NCBI GenBank assembly: GCA_021775755.1 | Contig: JAJFHE010000007.1 | Span: forward strand, 40,442 to 104,441 | DNA: 64,000 bases | Direction of reading: 5' to 3' | Source: Hyphomicrobiales bacterium | GTDB lineage: Bacteria; Pseudomonadota; Alphaproteobacteria; Rhizobiales; JAJFHB01 | Shown: piece by piece, positions 8,641 to 17,438 of the stretch | Layout of the letters: each line of letters begins with the position of its first letter | Position numbering within the stretch: the first letter of the stretch is position 1 | Program-made: the position numbers and the translations under genes | Notes under the pieces: model-generated | What the model saw: the letters and a program-made list of their open reading frames with translations, nothing else | Database searches by the model: none | Told to the model about the DNA's origin: nothing

Positions 8641-9927
8641 ATGAGCGACAACATTTCCTCAACCGAATACAGTTTCAGCCCCGGCCAGTGGTTTGTCGGC
8701 GGCCAGATGATGTTCGTCGCCTTCGGGGCGCTGGTGCTGGTGCCGCTTCTGACCGGCCTCGATCCCAATGTGGCGTTGTTCACGGCAGGCGTGGGCACGC
8801 TGATCTTCCAGATATGCACGCGCGGCAAGGTGCCGATTTTTCTCGCCTCGTCTTTCGCCTTCATCGCGCCGATCATCTACGGCGTCCAGACCTGGGGCAT
8901 CCCCGCCACCATGTGCGGCCTGATCGCGGCAGGTATCGTCTACATCATCTTGAGCTTTGTGGTGCGCATCAAGGGTTCGGAATTCCTGGAGCGCTATCTC
9001 CCGCCCATCGTCACCGGGCCGGTCATTATGGTCATCGGCCTCATCCTCGCGCCCGTGGGCGTCAACCTGGCACTCGGCAAGACCGGCGATGGCGCGGCCG
9101 TTCTGGTGCCGCAGAACTACGCCATCATCCTCGCCGTCATCGCGCTCGGCACGACTGTCATCATCGCTCTCATGGGCAAGGGCCTCCTGCGCGTCGTGCC
9201 CATCATTTCAGGGGCCATCGCCGGTTATGTCGCGGCACTCATTCTGGAAGCGGCGACAGGCGTAGATCTCGTCAATTTCGGCGCCATATCGGATGCCGCA
9301 TGGATCGCCATGCCGAGCTTCGTTCTGCCGGAATGGAACCTCGCCGCCATCGTCTTTATTCTGCCCGTGGCCATCGCGCCGGCAATCGAGCACTTCGGCG
9401 ATGTCCTCGCCATCCGCAGCGTCACCGGCAAGGACTATCTGAAGGAGCCGGGCGTGCAGAACACCATGCTCGGCGACGGTCTCGCGACGTCCTTTGCCGG
9501 TCTTCTGGGAGGACCGCCCAACACCACCTATTCGGAAGTCACCGGCGCCGTCGCGCTCACTAAGGCCTTCAACCCCGCGATCATGACCTGGGCGGCGATC
9601 TGGGCCATCGTGCTGTCGTTCTCCGGCAAGCTCGGTGCCGTTTTACAGACCATTCCGACGCCCGTCATGGGGGGTATCCTGATCCTGCTGTTCGGTGCCA
9701 TCACGGTCATCGGGCTCTCAAGCCTGGTGCGCTCGCGCGAAAACCTCACCGAAGCGCGCAACCTGATTATCGTGTCGATGATCCTCGTCGTCGGCATCGG
9801 CGGCATGACCATTCCGATCGGCAATTTCGCGCTCGGCGGCATTGGTCTCGCAGGGATCCTCGGCGTGGTCCTCAACCTCATCCTACCGCACCGCGACGAT
9901 GAAGGAGAGAGCGCGGGGGAAGGGTGA
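8641..9927 (+). CDS. uraA: Uracil/xanthine permease family (NCS2) transporter
   Basis: Inner-membrane nucleobase:cation symporter of 428 residues with about 14 hydrophobic segments. Family signatures: [43 protein letters not shown], and in the substrate region [10 protein letters not shown] and [20 protein letters not shown]. The PNTTYSE stretch fits uracil rather than purine transport, but substrate cannot be fixed by eye. The start ATG has a strong GGGAGG five bases upstream. It may share the urea and nitrogen theme of the window, since pyrimidine breakdown can release urea or ammonia; that link is inference. Confidence 0.88.
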   Translation: MSDNISSTEYSFSPGQWFVGGQMMFVAFGALVLVPLLTGLDPNVALFTAGVGTLIFQICTRGKVPIFLASSFAFIAPIIYGVQTWGIPATMCGLIAAGIVYIILSFVVRIKGSEFLERYLPPIVTGPVIMVIGLILAPVGVNLALGKTGDGAAVLVPQNYAIILAVIALGTTVIIALMGKGLLRVVPIISGAIAGYVAALILEAATGVDLVNFGAISDAAWIAMPSFVLPEWNLAAIVFILPVAIAPAIEHFGDVLAIRSVTGKDYLKEPGVQNTMLGDGLATSFAGLLGGPPNTTYSEVTGAVALTKAFNPAIMTWAAIWAIVLSFSGKLGAVLQTIPTPVMGGILILLFGAITVIGLSSLVRSRENLTEARNLIIVSMILVVGIGGMTIPIGNFALGGIGLAGILGVVLNLILPHRDDEGESAGEG

Positions 9928-9966
9928 CGCAGGCGGTAACGTCTGCCACTGAGATTCGGTTCGCCG

Positions 9967-9995
9967 GGCGCGGACTTCACAGGCTCCGCGCCTTT
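9967..9995. terminator. Terminator between convergent uraA and aminotransferase genes
   Basis: Perfect 8-bp stem GGCGCGGA / TCCGCGCC (9967-9974, 9985-9992) with a 10-nt loop followed by TTT, 40 bp after the permease stop. The T-tract is short. Confidence 0.45.
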
Positions 9996-10027
9996 GATGA
10001 CCGAGCGCACCGGCGTCGATTCGTGCT

Positions 10028-11383
10028 TCAGGCGCGGATTTCGCCCAGCGCCTCTTCGACGCTCGCCCCGAGCTTGTCAATCAACTCCCCGATCTGCGCA
10101 TCGGCGAGGATGAACGGCGGTGCCAGCAGGATGTGGTCGCCGCGCGTGCCATCGGCCGTTCCGCCGCCGGGGTAGCAGACGAGGCCGTTGCGCATGGCCG
10201 CTGACTTGGTTTTTGCGTTGAGTTTGAGTTCGGGTGCGAACGGCTCTTTCGTTTCCCGGTTGGCGACGAGTTCGACGCCGCGGAAGAAGCCGCGCCCTCT
10301 GATGTCGCCGACATAGGGGTGGTCGCCGAAACGCTCCACCAGCGCTGCCTGCAGACCTTCGCCCTTGTCGCGCACCCGCGCAATCAGGTTCTCTTCTTCA
10401 AAGACACTCTGCACGGCAAGCCCCGCGGCGCACGCGGTTGAGTGACCGATATAGGTGTGGCCGTGCCTGAAGATGCCGTCCGCAGCTTCGATTTCGGCCG
10501 CCAGCTCCTCGCGTACCATAAGGGCGCCGATCGGCTGATAGCCGCCGCCAAGCCCCTTGGCGAGCGAGATCATGTCCGGCACCACTTTGTCGCGCTCGCA
10601 GGCGAACAAAGCACCGGTGCGGCCCATGCCAGACATCACTTCATCGAGGATCATCAGCGTACCGGTACGGTCGCAGATTTCTCGGATTTTCGCGAAATAG
10701 CCAGGCGCTGCCGCCACCGCGCCAAGCGTTGCGCCCACCACCGTTTCGGCAATGAAGGCAATGGCGCGGTCCTCGCCAAGCGATGCGAGCTCCGCGTCGA
10801 GTGCCCCGGCCGCGCGTGCGCCGAATTCGGCTTCGCTTTCCTCCGCGCTCGCATGCCGGTAGGCGTAGCACGGCATGATATGGCGGACGTTCGACGTGAG
10901 GATCGGCTGGTAGATTTCCTTGCGCCCCGGGTTGCCTGAAACCGAAAGAACGCCAAGGGTGTTGCCGTGATAGGACTGCTCGCGCGCTATGAAGTGATCG
11001 CGCGATGGTTGCCCGCGCACCACCTGGATCTGGCGTGCAAGCTTGAGGGCCGCCTCGTTGGCTTCCGACCCGCCGGAGACAAAATAGACCCGCCACGCGC
11101 CACCGGGCGCCTTGTCGCTTAGAAGAGCTGCAAGTTCTTCCGCCGGGCCTGACGTAAAGAACGCCGTATGCGCAAAGGCCAGATCGTCAAGCTGCGCCTT
11201 GATCGCCTCGATCACCCGCGGATGGCCATGACCGAGGCACGAAACGGCGGCGCCGCCCGATGCATCGAGGTATTGTTTTCCGGTGCTGTCGGTGAGATAA
11301 GCGCCGCTGCCGCCCACCGCCTGGGGAAAATCTGCGCGCAAGTTCCGGTGGAAGACGCGGCTGGCATTGGCTTGCGGTGCCAT
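10028..11383 (-). CDS. Class III aminotransferase (PLP-dependent)
   Basis: Aspartate aminotransferase fold, class III subgroup, 451 residues from the ATG at 11383. A longer open frame reaches 11530, but it would overlap the divergent glycerate kinase start and its extra 49 residues look non-coding; GAGGT precedes the chosen ATG. Motifs: YLDASGGAAVSCLGHGHP, VSGGSEANEAALKLAR (phosphate cup), SYHGNTLGVLSVSG, LILDEVMSGMGRTG-type segment with the PLP-interacting Asp, and SLAKGLGGGYQPIGA with the Schiff-base Lys. Substrate is not identifiable. It faces the glycerate kinase gene across about 110 bp, so the two may share regulation. Confidence 0.9.
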   Translation of the reverse strand: MAPQANASRVFHRNLRADFPQAVGGSGAYLTDSTGKQYLDASGGAAVSCLGHGHPRVIEAIKAQLDDLAFAHTAFFTSGPAEELAALLSDKAPGGAWRVYFVSGGSEANEAALKLARQIQVVRGQPSRDHFIAREQSYHGNTLGVLSVSGNPGRKEIYQPILTSNVRHIMPCYAYRHASAEESEAEFGARAAGALDAELASLGEDRAIAFIAETVVGATLGAVAAAPGYFAKIREICDRTGTLMILDEVMSGMGRTGALFACERDKVVPDMISLAKGLGGGYQPIGALMVREELAAEIEAADGIFRHGHTYIGHSTACAAGLAVQSVFEEENLIARVRDKGEGLQAALVERFGDHPYVGDIRGRGFFRGVELVANRETKEPFAPELKLNAKTKSAAMRNGLVCYPGGGTADGTRGDHILLAPPFILADAQIGELIDKLGASVEEALGEIRA

Positions 11384-11492
11384 GGGACCTCGAGCCTTTC
11401 TGACAGGCGCTGCCGGCCCGCCGGCGCGCTGTCGCGGATAGTGAAGACAACGCGCCGGATGTACGGCGCATGCCGAGGGAAGGCAAGGGGCA

Positions 11493-12749
11493 ATGAACGA
11501 GACCTCAATTTTGCGCGCATTGTTCGACACCGCTGTCGCGGCCGCCGATCCGGCGGAATGTCTGCCGCGCTACCTGCCGGAACCGGCCAAGGGCCGCACC
11601 ATTGTGCTCGGCGCCGGCAAAGCGGCGGCCTCCATGGCGCATGCCGTCGAAGACAACTGGCAGGGCCCACTCGAAGGTCTCGTCGTGACACGCTACGGCC
11701 ACGGTGTCGCCTGCGAGAGAATAGAGGTGGTTGAAGCCTCGCACCCGGTGCCCGATGAAGCAGGCTTCAAGGCCGCAGCGCGGATCCGCGATCTAGCGGC
11801 GGGTGCACAAGAGGACGATCTCGTGTTGTGTCTCATATCGGGCGGCGGTTCGGCTCTGCTGACGGCGCCCGTTGCAGGCCTGAGCCTTGAAGCCAAACAG
11901 GACATCAACCGTCAGCTCCTCTCCTGCGGCGCCTCGATTTCGGAGATGAACTGCCTGCGCAAACATCTCTCGGGCATCAAGGGCGGAAGGCTTGCTGCCG
12001 CCGCCGCACCGGCGCGCGTTGTCTCGTTGCTGATCTCGGACGTTCCCGGCGACGACCCTGCGACCATCGCATCTGGGCCCACTGTGCCCGACCCCACGAC
12101 CCGCGAAGAGGCGCTTGAGATCATCGCGCGCTACGGGCTCTCCGTGCCGGACGATATCCTGGCGTTCCTGCACAGTGGAGAGGCCGAGACGCCCAAGCCC
12201 GGCGACCCGCGCCTTGCGGGCGTTGAGACGAAGATGATCGCAGCTCCCTCAATGTCGCTCGACGCGGCTGCCGCGAAGGCGAAAGATCTGGGATATGACG
12301 TCATGATCCTTGGCGATGCCATCGAGGGCGAGGCACGCGAAGTTGCGCGTGAACATGCTGCCCAGGCGCTGAAACTTGCTGGTGAGCGCACAGCAGGCGG
12401 AAAGCCGCTGGCAATCCTCTCCGGCGGTGAAACGACGGTGACCCTGAAAGGCAATGGACGTGGCGGGCGCAATGCCGAGTACGCGCTTGCGCTTGCTATC
12501 GCCCTAAACGGCGACCCGCGCATTGCCGCGATCGCCTGCGACACCGACGGCATCGACGGTTCGGAGGATAACGCCGGTGCAATCGTCACCGCCGATACAC
12601 TGGCTCGTGCCGCGGCCCTCGGCATCGATCCGCAGGCCATGCTTGAAAACAACGACGGCTACGGCTTTTTCGAGGCGCTCGGGGACCTCGTCGTCTCGGG
12701 CCCGACCCTCACCAACGTTAATGATTTCCGCGCCGTGCTGATCGGGTGA
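11493..12749 (+). CDS. Glycerate 2-kinase (DUF4147/MOFRL type)
   Basis: Phosphorylates D-glycerate, giving 2-phosphoglycerate (GckA/TtuD family, older name hydroxypyruvate reductase). Length 418 residues. N-terminal domain: IVLGAGKAAASMAHAVE, VVEASHPVPDEAG, CLISGGGSALLTAP, KHLSGIKGGRLA, and SDVPGDDPATIASGPT. C-terminal MOFRL domain: LSGGETTVTLKGNGRGGRNAEYAL and CDTDGIDGSEDNAGA. All family motifs are intact. With the glycolate and glyoxylate genes further on, it suits a route returning C2/C3 acids to central metabolism. Confidence 0.92.
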   Translation: MNETSILRALFDTAVAAADPAECLPRYLPEPAKGRTIVLGAGKAAASMAHAVEDNWQGPLEGLVVTRYGHGVACERIEVVEASHPVPDEAGFKAAARIRDLAAGAQEDDLVLCLISGGGSALLTAPVAGLSLEAKQDINRQLLSCGASISEMNCLRKHLSGIKGGRLAAAAAPARVVSLLISDVPGDDPATIASGPTVPDPTTREEALEIIARYGLSVPDDILAFLHSGEAETPKPGDPRLAGVETKMIAAPSMSLDAAAAKAKDLGYDVMILGDAIEGEAREVAREHAAQALKLAGERTAGGKPLAILSGGETTVTLKGNGRGGRNAEYALALAIALNGDPRIAAIACDTDGIDGSEDNAGAIVTADTLARAAALGIDPQAMLENNDGYGFFEALGDLVVSGPTLTNVNDFRAVLIG

Positions 12750-12753
12750 CACC

Positions 12754-12786
12754 TAGACCGTTTCCATATGAACCTGAAACGGTCTA
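12754..12786. terminator. Palindromic terminator overlapping the FAH-hydrolase stop codon
   Basis: TAGACCGTTTC (12754-12764) and GAAACGGTCTA (12776-12786) form a perfect 11-bp stem with an 11-nt loop between two convergent genes. The final CTA is the reverse complement of the TAG stop of the minus-strand gene. There is no T-run, so it may act as an RNA 3' stabiliser rather than a strict intrinsic terminator. Confidence 0.6.
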
Positions 12787-13629
12787 AGCGTCCGCCACCA
12801 CACGGCTTTGCTGCTGGCCAAGACCGTCTATGCCCACAGTCATCACGTCGCCCGGCTCGAGGAAGCGCTGCGGGTCCATCCCCATGCCGACGCCTGACGG
12901 CGTGCCGGTCGCGATGACGTCGCCTGGATGCAGGCTCATGAACTCGCTGAGATAGGATACGATATGCGCGACCGAAAAGATCATGTCGCTGGTGTCGCCG
13001 CTCTGCATCCGCTCGCCATTGACATCAAGCCAGGTTGCCATCGCCTGCGGGTCGCCCGCTTCATCCGATGTCACGAGCCAGGGTCCCATGGGACCGAATG
13101 TGTCACAGGATTTGCCCTTCACCCACTGGCCTGAGCGTTCGATCTGAAACTGCCGCTCCGACACATCGTTGATGACGCAATAACCCGCAACATGCGACAG
13201 CGCGTCTTTCTCTTCGATATATTTGCCATATGCGCCGATGACGACGCCGAGTTCGACTTCCCAGTCCATTTTCGTCGACGTGCGCGGCTTGACGACGTCG
13301 TCGTAGGGGCCGTTGATGCAGCTTGTATACTTGGAAAAAACAATCGGTTCCGCCGGCGATTTCATGCCCGCTTCCTTGGCATGGTTGTGATAGTTCAGGC
13401 CAATGGCGATGAACTTGCCGACACCGGAGACACAGGCGCCGATGCGCGGCTCCCCGTCCACCGCCGGCAGGCTTGACGGGTCGATGCGCTGAAGCCGGGC
13501 GAGAATCTGCGGATGAAGGGTTTTGCCATCGATGTCGTCGACCTCGCCGCTAAGATCGCGCAGCGCGCCCGTAGCGTCGAGCAAACCGGGTTTTTCTGCG
13601 CCGTTTGGTCCATATCGCAACAGCTTCAT
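12784..13629 (-). CDS. Fumarylacetoacetate hydrolase (FAH) family protein
   Basis: FAH-fold hydrolase or lyase, 281 residues from the ATG at 13629, which has GGAG upstream; the frame continues to 13737 but without family similarity. Motifs: FIAIGLNYHNHAKEAG, PIVFSKYTSCINGPYD, the metal-binding region DWEVELGVVIG, VINDVSERQFQ, WVKGKSCDTFGPMGPWLV, and DVIATGTPSGVGMG. This arrangement is typical of the 2,4-diketo-3-deoxy-fuconate hydrolase/ureidoglycolate-lyase-like group that cleaves or hydrates 2-oxo acids. It is the last gene of the lutABC-like operon, 37 nt after the preceding stop, so its product may be pyruvate or another 2-oxo acid. Confidence 0.88.
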   Translation of the reverse strand: MKLLRYGPNGAEKPGLLDATGALRDLSGEVDDIDGKTLHPQILARLQRIDPSSLPAVDGEPRIGACVSGVGKFIAIGLNYHNHAKEAGMKSPAEPIVFSKYTSCINGPYDDVVKPRTSTKMDWEVELGVVIGAYGKYIEEKDALSHVAGYCVINDVSERQFQIERSGQWVKGKSCDTFGPMGPWLVTSDEAGDPQAMATWLDVNGERMQSGDTSDMIFSVAHIVSYLSEFMSLHPGDVIATGTPSGVGMGMDPQRFLEPGDVMTVGIDGLGQQQSRVVADA

Positions 13630-13666
13630 GCCGTGAACTCCATCAATCTGGTTCGCAAACCAAGTG

Positions 13667-14341
13667 TCATGTTTCGTTTGGGTCGGTGAATCGAAAGCTT
13701 TGAATTGTCCGTACCGTGAGCGATTGCGCCGACTCATGTACGTGAGGGGCGTAGCCGGCGGCGAGTATCGATAATGTTGTCTGCGGTGTCAAAACCTCAA
13801 CCGTCTCGTTTTCATGCACCGGGAAGCTGCCGGTATAGCCGTCATGCGACCACTTCAGAAGGGTGTCCTGAGCCTTCAGGAATGTACCATCGCCCACATG
13901 CACCATGGCACCGTCAGGCAACGACCGGAGCCGTGCGCGATGGGTGGTTTTTATGCGGCTCTCGGTAAGGCGTTCTGAATTCAGGGCGCGGTCGAGGTCT
14001 CCGGCGCGCAAGCTTTGTCCGTCCGGCAGTTGCGCGCGCCAGATATCGATAAATTGAACGGCATCGCGTCTGCGGCACTCAAAGCAGGGCCTGTGCCCGG
14101 CGGACAGCGCGGTTGCCTCATCCAGAAAGAACAGTTCCGTGTATCCACGCGGCGGCATCACCTGGCGGTGCCTGCCCTTGAACTGCAATCGGCAGATGAT
14201 CCAGGCGCGCGACTTCCAGCGCGATGTACCGAGTGTCTGGTCTGGGCGGTGAAACTGGCCGCCGCGATTGCCCATGATGGTGCCGCGCGCGGCAACGGCG
14301 ACGATGTCGCCGGCGGGCGTCACGCGGTTCTGCTGCGGCAC
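13667..14341 (-). CDS. Conserved protein of unknown function with Ada-like Cys-x2-Cys motif
   Basis: A 224-residue protein starting with GTG; GAGGA overlaps the end of lutC, and the stop/start gap is 3 nt, so translation is coupled. I do not recognise a characterised family. Residues 68-91 read TELFFLDEATALSAGHRP then CFECRR (C86, C89), strikingly like the second half of the Ada zinc-binding domain (...ALAAGFRPCKRC). The other Ada cysteine pair is not obvious; only C50 lies upstream. The middle is rich in Arg/His, and the C-terminal part (VEVLTPQTTLSILAAGY) looks like beta strands. No signal peptide. A nucleic-acid or metal-binding role is possible but unproven. Confidence 0.7.
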   Translation of the reverse strand: MPQQNRVTPAGDIVAVAARGTIMGNRGGQFHRPDQTLGTSRWKSRAWIICRLQFKGRHRQVMPPRGYTELFFLDEATALSAGHRPCFECRRRDAVQFIDIWRAQLPDGQSLRAGDLDRALNSERLTESRIKTTHRARLRSLPDGAMVHVGDGTFLKAQDTLLKWSHDGYTGSFPVHENETVEVLTPQTTLSILAAGYAPHVHESAQSLTVRTIQSFRFTDPNET

Positions 14342-14344
14342 CGG

Positions 14345-15049
14345 TCAGTCCTCGGCAACGATAAGGATGTGCAACCGTCGCGGCCCATGCGCGCCAAGTT
14401 CGATCTGTTGTTCGATATCGCCGGTGCGCGACGGGCCGGTAATCATGTTGACCGCCCTCGGCATCTGTCCCGCACCGTAGGCTTCGCGCACTCTGTCCCA
14501 GACATCTTCGTAGGTTTTGGCGATCTCGCCAGCCTTGAGGACGACGATGTGATTTTCCGGCAGGAAGTTGAGGGTGGTCGGATTATCCATACCCGACGTC
14601 AGAACCAGCGTGCCGGTCTCCGCCACACCGCCGAAGGCCTTCGAAACCGAGGTGCTGTCCTGCGGATCGGCCGGACCGGTGTCGACATCCATTGTCGGTA
14701 CGCTGTCCCACGGCAGCTTCGCGATGTCCTCATCGGCGCCGTGCCGCACGCGTTGCGGCAGATTATTGTCGCGCAGGTATGCCGCAACGGCTTGCGGCAC
14801 GTCCTTCAGAGCTTTGATCTCAGCAACGCTTGCCGCCACGGCTTCGGCTTGTGCACGGAACAGGGCGAGCCTTTCCGGTGCACCGAGATTGGCGCGTTCG
14901 GGAATGAGGTTGCGGCTGTGTTTGGACAGCCGTGCTTTCACGGTCTTGCGCCGTGTTGCATCGGAGCTTGCATCAACGCCCAGCGCATTGCGCACGTTGG
15001 CCATTATTGTCGCCCGGTTGGCCTTTGAGTCGATGTTACTCATCTCCAC
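14345..15049 (-). CDS. lutC: LutC-like LUD-domain protein (lactate utilisation)
   Basis: LUD (lactate utilisation and degradation) domain protein of 234 residues, third subunit of the LutABC-type iron-sulphur L-lactate dehydrogenase. Visible: an N-terminal IMANVRNALG helix shared by LutC proteins, then FGGVAETGTLVLTSG and NFLPENHIVVLKAGEI, and a C-terminal ITGPSRTGDIEQQIELGAHGP. The start overlaps the end of lutB by 14 nt (or 8 nt if the second Met is used). Operon order is lutA-lutB-lutC-unknown-FAH, all on the minus strand. Confidence 0.88.
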   Translation of the reverse strand: MEMSNIDSKANRATIMANVRNALGVDASSDATRRKTVKARLSKHSRNLIPERANLGAPERLALFRAQAEAVAASVAEIKALKDVPQAVAAYLRDNNLPQRVRHGADEDIAKLPWDSVPTMDVDTGPADPQDSTSVSKAFGGVAETGTLVLTSGMDNPTTLNFLPENHIVVLKAGEIAKTYEDVWDRVREAYGAGQMPRAVNMITGPSRTGDIEQQIELGAHGPRRLHILIVAED

Positions 15050-16454
15050 CTGCCCGCCACATTTCCTGGAACGTTTGCCCGCGCGGGGCTGGCAGATCCC
15101 GGTGATCGGTCCAGTTGCCGGCTAAAGGCAGTTGTTTGATGCGCCCGCGTCCCAGCGCCGCGATCCGTAGCACACGTGCCGCGCAGCTTGCCGTCAGGTG
15201 ATAGAGCGCCGGCCGCCGCGCAACCCACGCCCACGCACGCAGCGCCCATCGCACGGTCCGTGGCGACAAATGACGTTCGAACTCGCGCTCGCGCCAGTGG
15301 CGCATCATCTTGGGCAGGGGGATGCGCATCGGGCACACCGCCTCGCAACGCCCGCAGAATGTCGATGCATTGGGCAGATGCCCTGCCTTGTCGACGCCGA
15401 CGAGCGTCGGTGTGAGCACCGAACCCATGGGACCTGGATAAACCCATCCGTAACTGTGGCCGCCGACCGTGTGATAGACCGGGCAGTGGTTCATGCAGGC
15501 GCCGCAGCGGATGCACCGCAACATGTCCTGAAACTCGGTTCCGAGCATCCCGGAGCGGCCATTGTCCAAAATGACGACGTGATATTCTTCCGGCCCGTCC
15601 GGATCCTGCGGCCGGCGCGGGCCGGTTGAGAAGGTCGTGTAGGAGGAATATTCCTGCCCTGTCGCAGAGCGCGCCAAAACCCGCAGGATGGTCGACACGT
15701 CCTCGAGTGTCGGTACCATCTTCTCAAGGCTCGTCAGAACAATATGGACCTTGGGCAGGGTTTGCGTCAGATCGCCGTTGCCCTCGTTGGTTACGATGAT
15801 GGAAGTGCCGGTTTCGGCGACCAGGAAGTTCGCACCGGTAATGCCGATATCGGCGTCAATGTACTTCTGCCGCAACACATGGCGCGCTTCGTTTACCAGC
15901 GAGGCGGCTTCATCGAGATTGCGCTCAGGCGGTAGGTCCGTGTGCAACTCGCGGAAGGATTGCTCAACCTGGGCCTTTGTCAGATGTACCGCCGGAGCAA
16001 TGATATGGCTTGGCGGCTCATTGCGTATCTGGATGATGTACTCGCCGAGATCGGTCTCGACGACCTCCATGCCAAGCTCCTCAAGGTGACCGTTAAGCGC
16101 CACTTCCTCGGCGATCATCGACTTGCCCTTGGTGACGGAGCGCGCATCGTGGCGCTGGCAGATCTCGGCAATGATCTCGCGCGCATCGCTTGCATCGCCT
16201 GCCCAGTGCACATGACCGCCGGCGTCGCGGACGCGCTCTTCGTACATGTCGTAGTAGAGATCGAGATGCGAGAAGGTGTGGTTTTTGATGTCGCGCGCCT
16301 GATCGCGCAGCTCGTCGAACTCCGGCAGGCCCGCGCGCGCAATTGCCCGTTTACCTGTAAATCCGGTACGTACCTTGCCGAGCGCCTCCTGCAGGTGCTC
16401 GTTGCCGAGCGCTTCGCGCACGTTTGCCTTGAACTGCGGCGACCTGATTTCCAT
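15036..16454 (-). CDS. lutB: LutB-like iron-sulphur lactate utilisation protein
   Basis: Largest subunit of the LutABC system, 472 residues: an N-terminal LUD domain (KGKSMIAEEVALNGHLEELG, GANFLVAETGTSIIVTNEGN) and a C-terminal ferredoxin-like region with two 4Fe-4S motifs, CIRCGACMNHCPVY and CGRCEAVCPMRIPLP. A basic C-terminal tail follows. Starts 3 nt after lutA stops. Together with LutA and LutC it should oxidise L-lactate to pyruvate and pass electrons to the respiratory chain. Other 2-hydroxy acids cannot be excluded. Confidence 0.92.
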   Translation of the reverse strand: MEIRSPQFKANVREALGNEHLQEALGKVRTGFTGKRAIARAGLPEFDELRDQARDIKNHTFSHLDLYYDMYEERVRDAGGHVHWAGDASDAREIIAEICQRHDARSVTKGKSMIAEEVALNGHLEELGMEVVETDLGEYIIQIRNEPPSHIIAPAVHLTKAQVEQSFRELHTDLPPERNLDEAASLVNEARHVLRQKYIDADIGITGANFLVAETGTSIIVTNEGNGDLTQTLPKVHIVLTSLEKMVPTLEDVSTILRVLARSATGQEYSSYTTFSTGPRRPQDPDGPEEYHVVILDNGRSGMLGTEFQDMLRCIRCGACMNHCPVYHTVGGHSYGWVYPGPMGSVLTPTLVGVDKAGHLPNASTFCGRCEAVCPMRIPLPKMMRHWREREFERHLSPRTVRWALRAWAWVARRPALYHLTASCAARVLRIAALGRGRIKQLPLAGNWTDHRDLPAPRGQTFQEMWRAGGDE

Positions 16455-16457
16455 GGC

Positions 16458-17219
16458 TCAGTCCGCCTCGCCGATGGGCGGTTCGTCGGTCAGTCCCGCG
16501 AGCACCTCCGCTACATGGCGTGCCTGGACACCGGACCCCTGGCGTTTGAGCTTACCGGCCATGTTCATGAGGCAGCCGAGATCGCCGGCAAGCAGCATAT
16601 CGGGCTGCGTCGCACTTGCCGTGCCGGCTTTTCGTTCGACCATCTGATTGGAGATGTCGGGATACTTCACGCAAAAAGTGCCGCCGAACCCGCAACAGAC
16701 CTCGGCGTCTTCCATCTCCTTCAATTCCAGTCCGCGGACACTTGCAAGCAGCGCGCGGGGCTGTTCCTTGATGCCGAGTTCGCGAAGACCCGAGCACGAA
16801 TCGTGATAGGTCACGGTGCCGCCGAACTCGGTATCCACGGACTTCATTCCGCGGATGTCGACAAGGAAAGAAATTAGCTCATGGGTCTTTGCGCCCAGCA
16901 CCTCTGCGCGGGCTCGCCAATCGCTGCCTTCGTCGAAAAGTTCGGCGTAGTGTCTGGCGATCATGCCGCCGCACGAGCCCGATGGCGCTACCACATAGTC
17001 GTACGGCTCGAACGCCGAGATAACGCCCTTTGCGATCTCGCGTGTATCGGCGCGGTCGCCAGAGTTGTAGGCCGGCTGTCCGCAACACGTCTGCTTGCGC
17101 GGTACATCGACCTCGCAGCCCGCGTCGCGCAACAGTTTCACCGCCGCCCAGCCGACATTGGGACGGAAGAGATCCACAAGGCACGTCACGAACAGGCCGA
17201 CTTTCGGAGTGTCAGTCAT
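16458..17219 (-). CDS. lutA: LutA-like cysteine-rich (CCG domain) oxidoreductase subunit
   Basis: CCG-domain protein of 253 residues, first gene of the lut operon. Two CCG modules bind a noncubane 4Fe-4S cluster or mediate thiol chemistry: KQTCCGQPAYNSGD near residue 45, and EVCCGFGGTFCVKYPDIS in the second half. A further CSGLREL and GDLGCLMNMAG fit the family. It is homologous in domain type to the C-terminal half of GlcF, which is encoded a few kb away on the other strand. A promoter should lie in the 219-bp gap before the cytochrome gene. Confidence 0.9.
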   Translation of the reverse strand: MTDTPKVGLFVTCLVDLFRPNVGWAAVKLLRDAGCEVDVPRKQTCCGQPAYNSGDRADTREIAKGVISAFEPYDYVVAPSGSCGGMIARHYAELFDEGSDWRARAEVLGAKTHELISFLVDIRGMKSVDTEFGGTVTYHDSCSGLRELGIKEQPRALLASVRGLELKEMEDAEVCCGFGGTFCVKYPDISNQMVERKAGTASATQPDMLLAGDLGCLMNMAGKLKRQGSGVQARHVAEVLAGLTDEPPIGEAD

Positions 17220-17438
17220 GTCCCTGGACCCGCATTCGGTCGGGTCGGGCCGTTTCAGAATCCGGCGTCTTGCTCACCCCTGCCACCTCTCTTGTCGTGG
17301 GACGTCTGTCCCACATAACCATAGAGCGGCGCATTGGTACACTGCGTCATTGGTCGACGGTGAACGTGGCGGAGGCAGCGTGCGGTTCTTGCGTACCGCG
17401 CTGCCACCGCCGTGATATTTGAATGGTTTGACTTGGGC

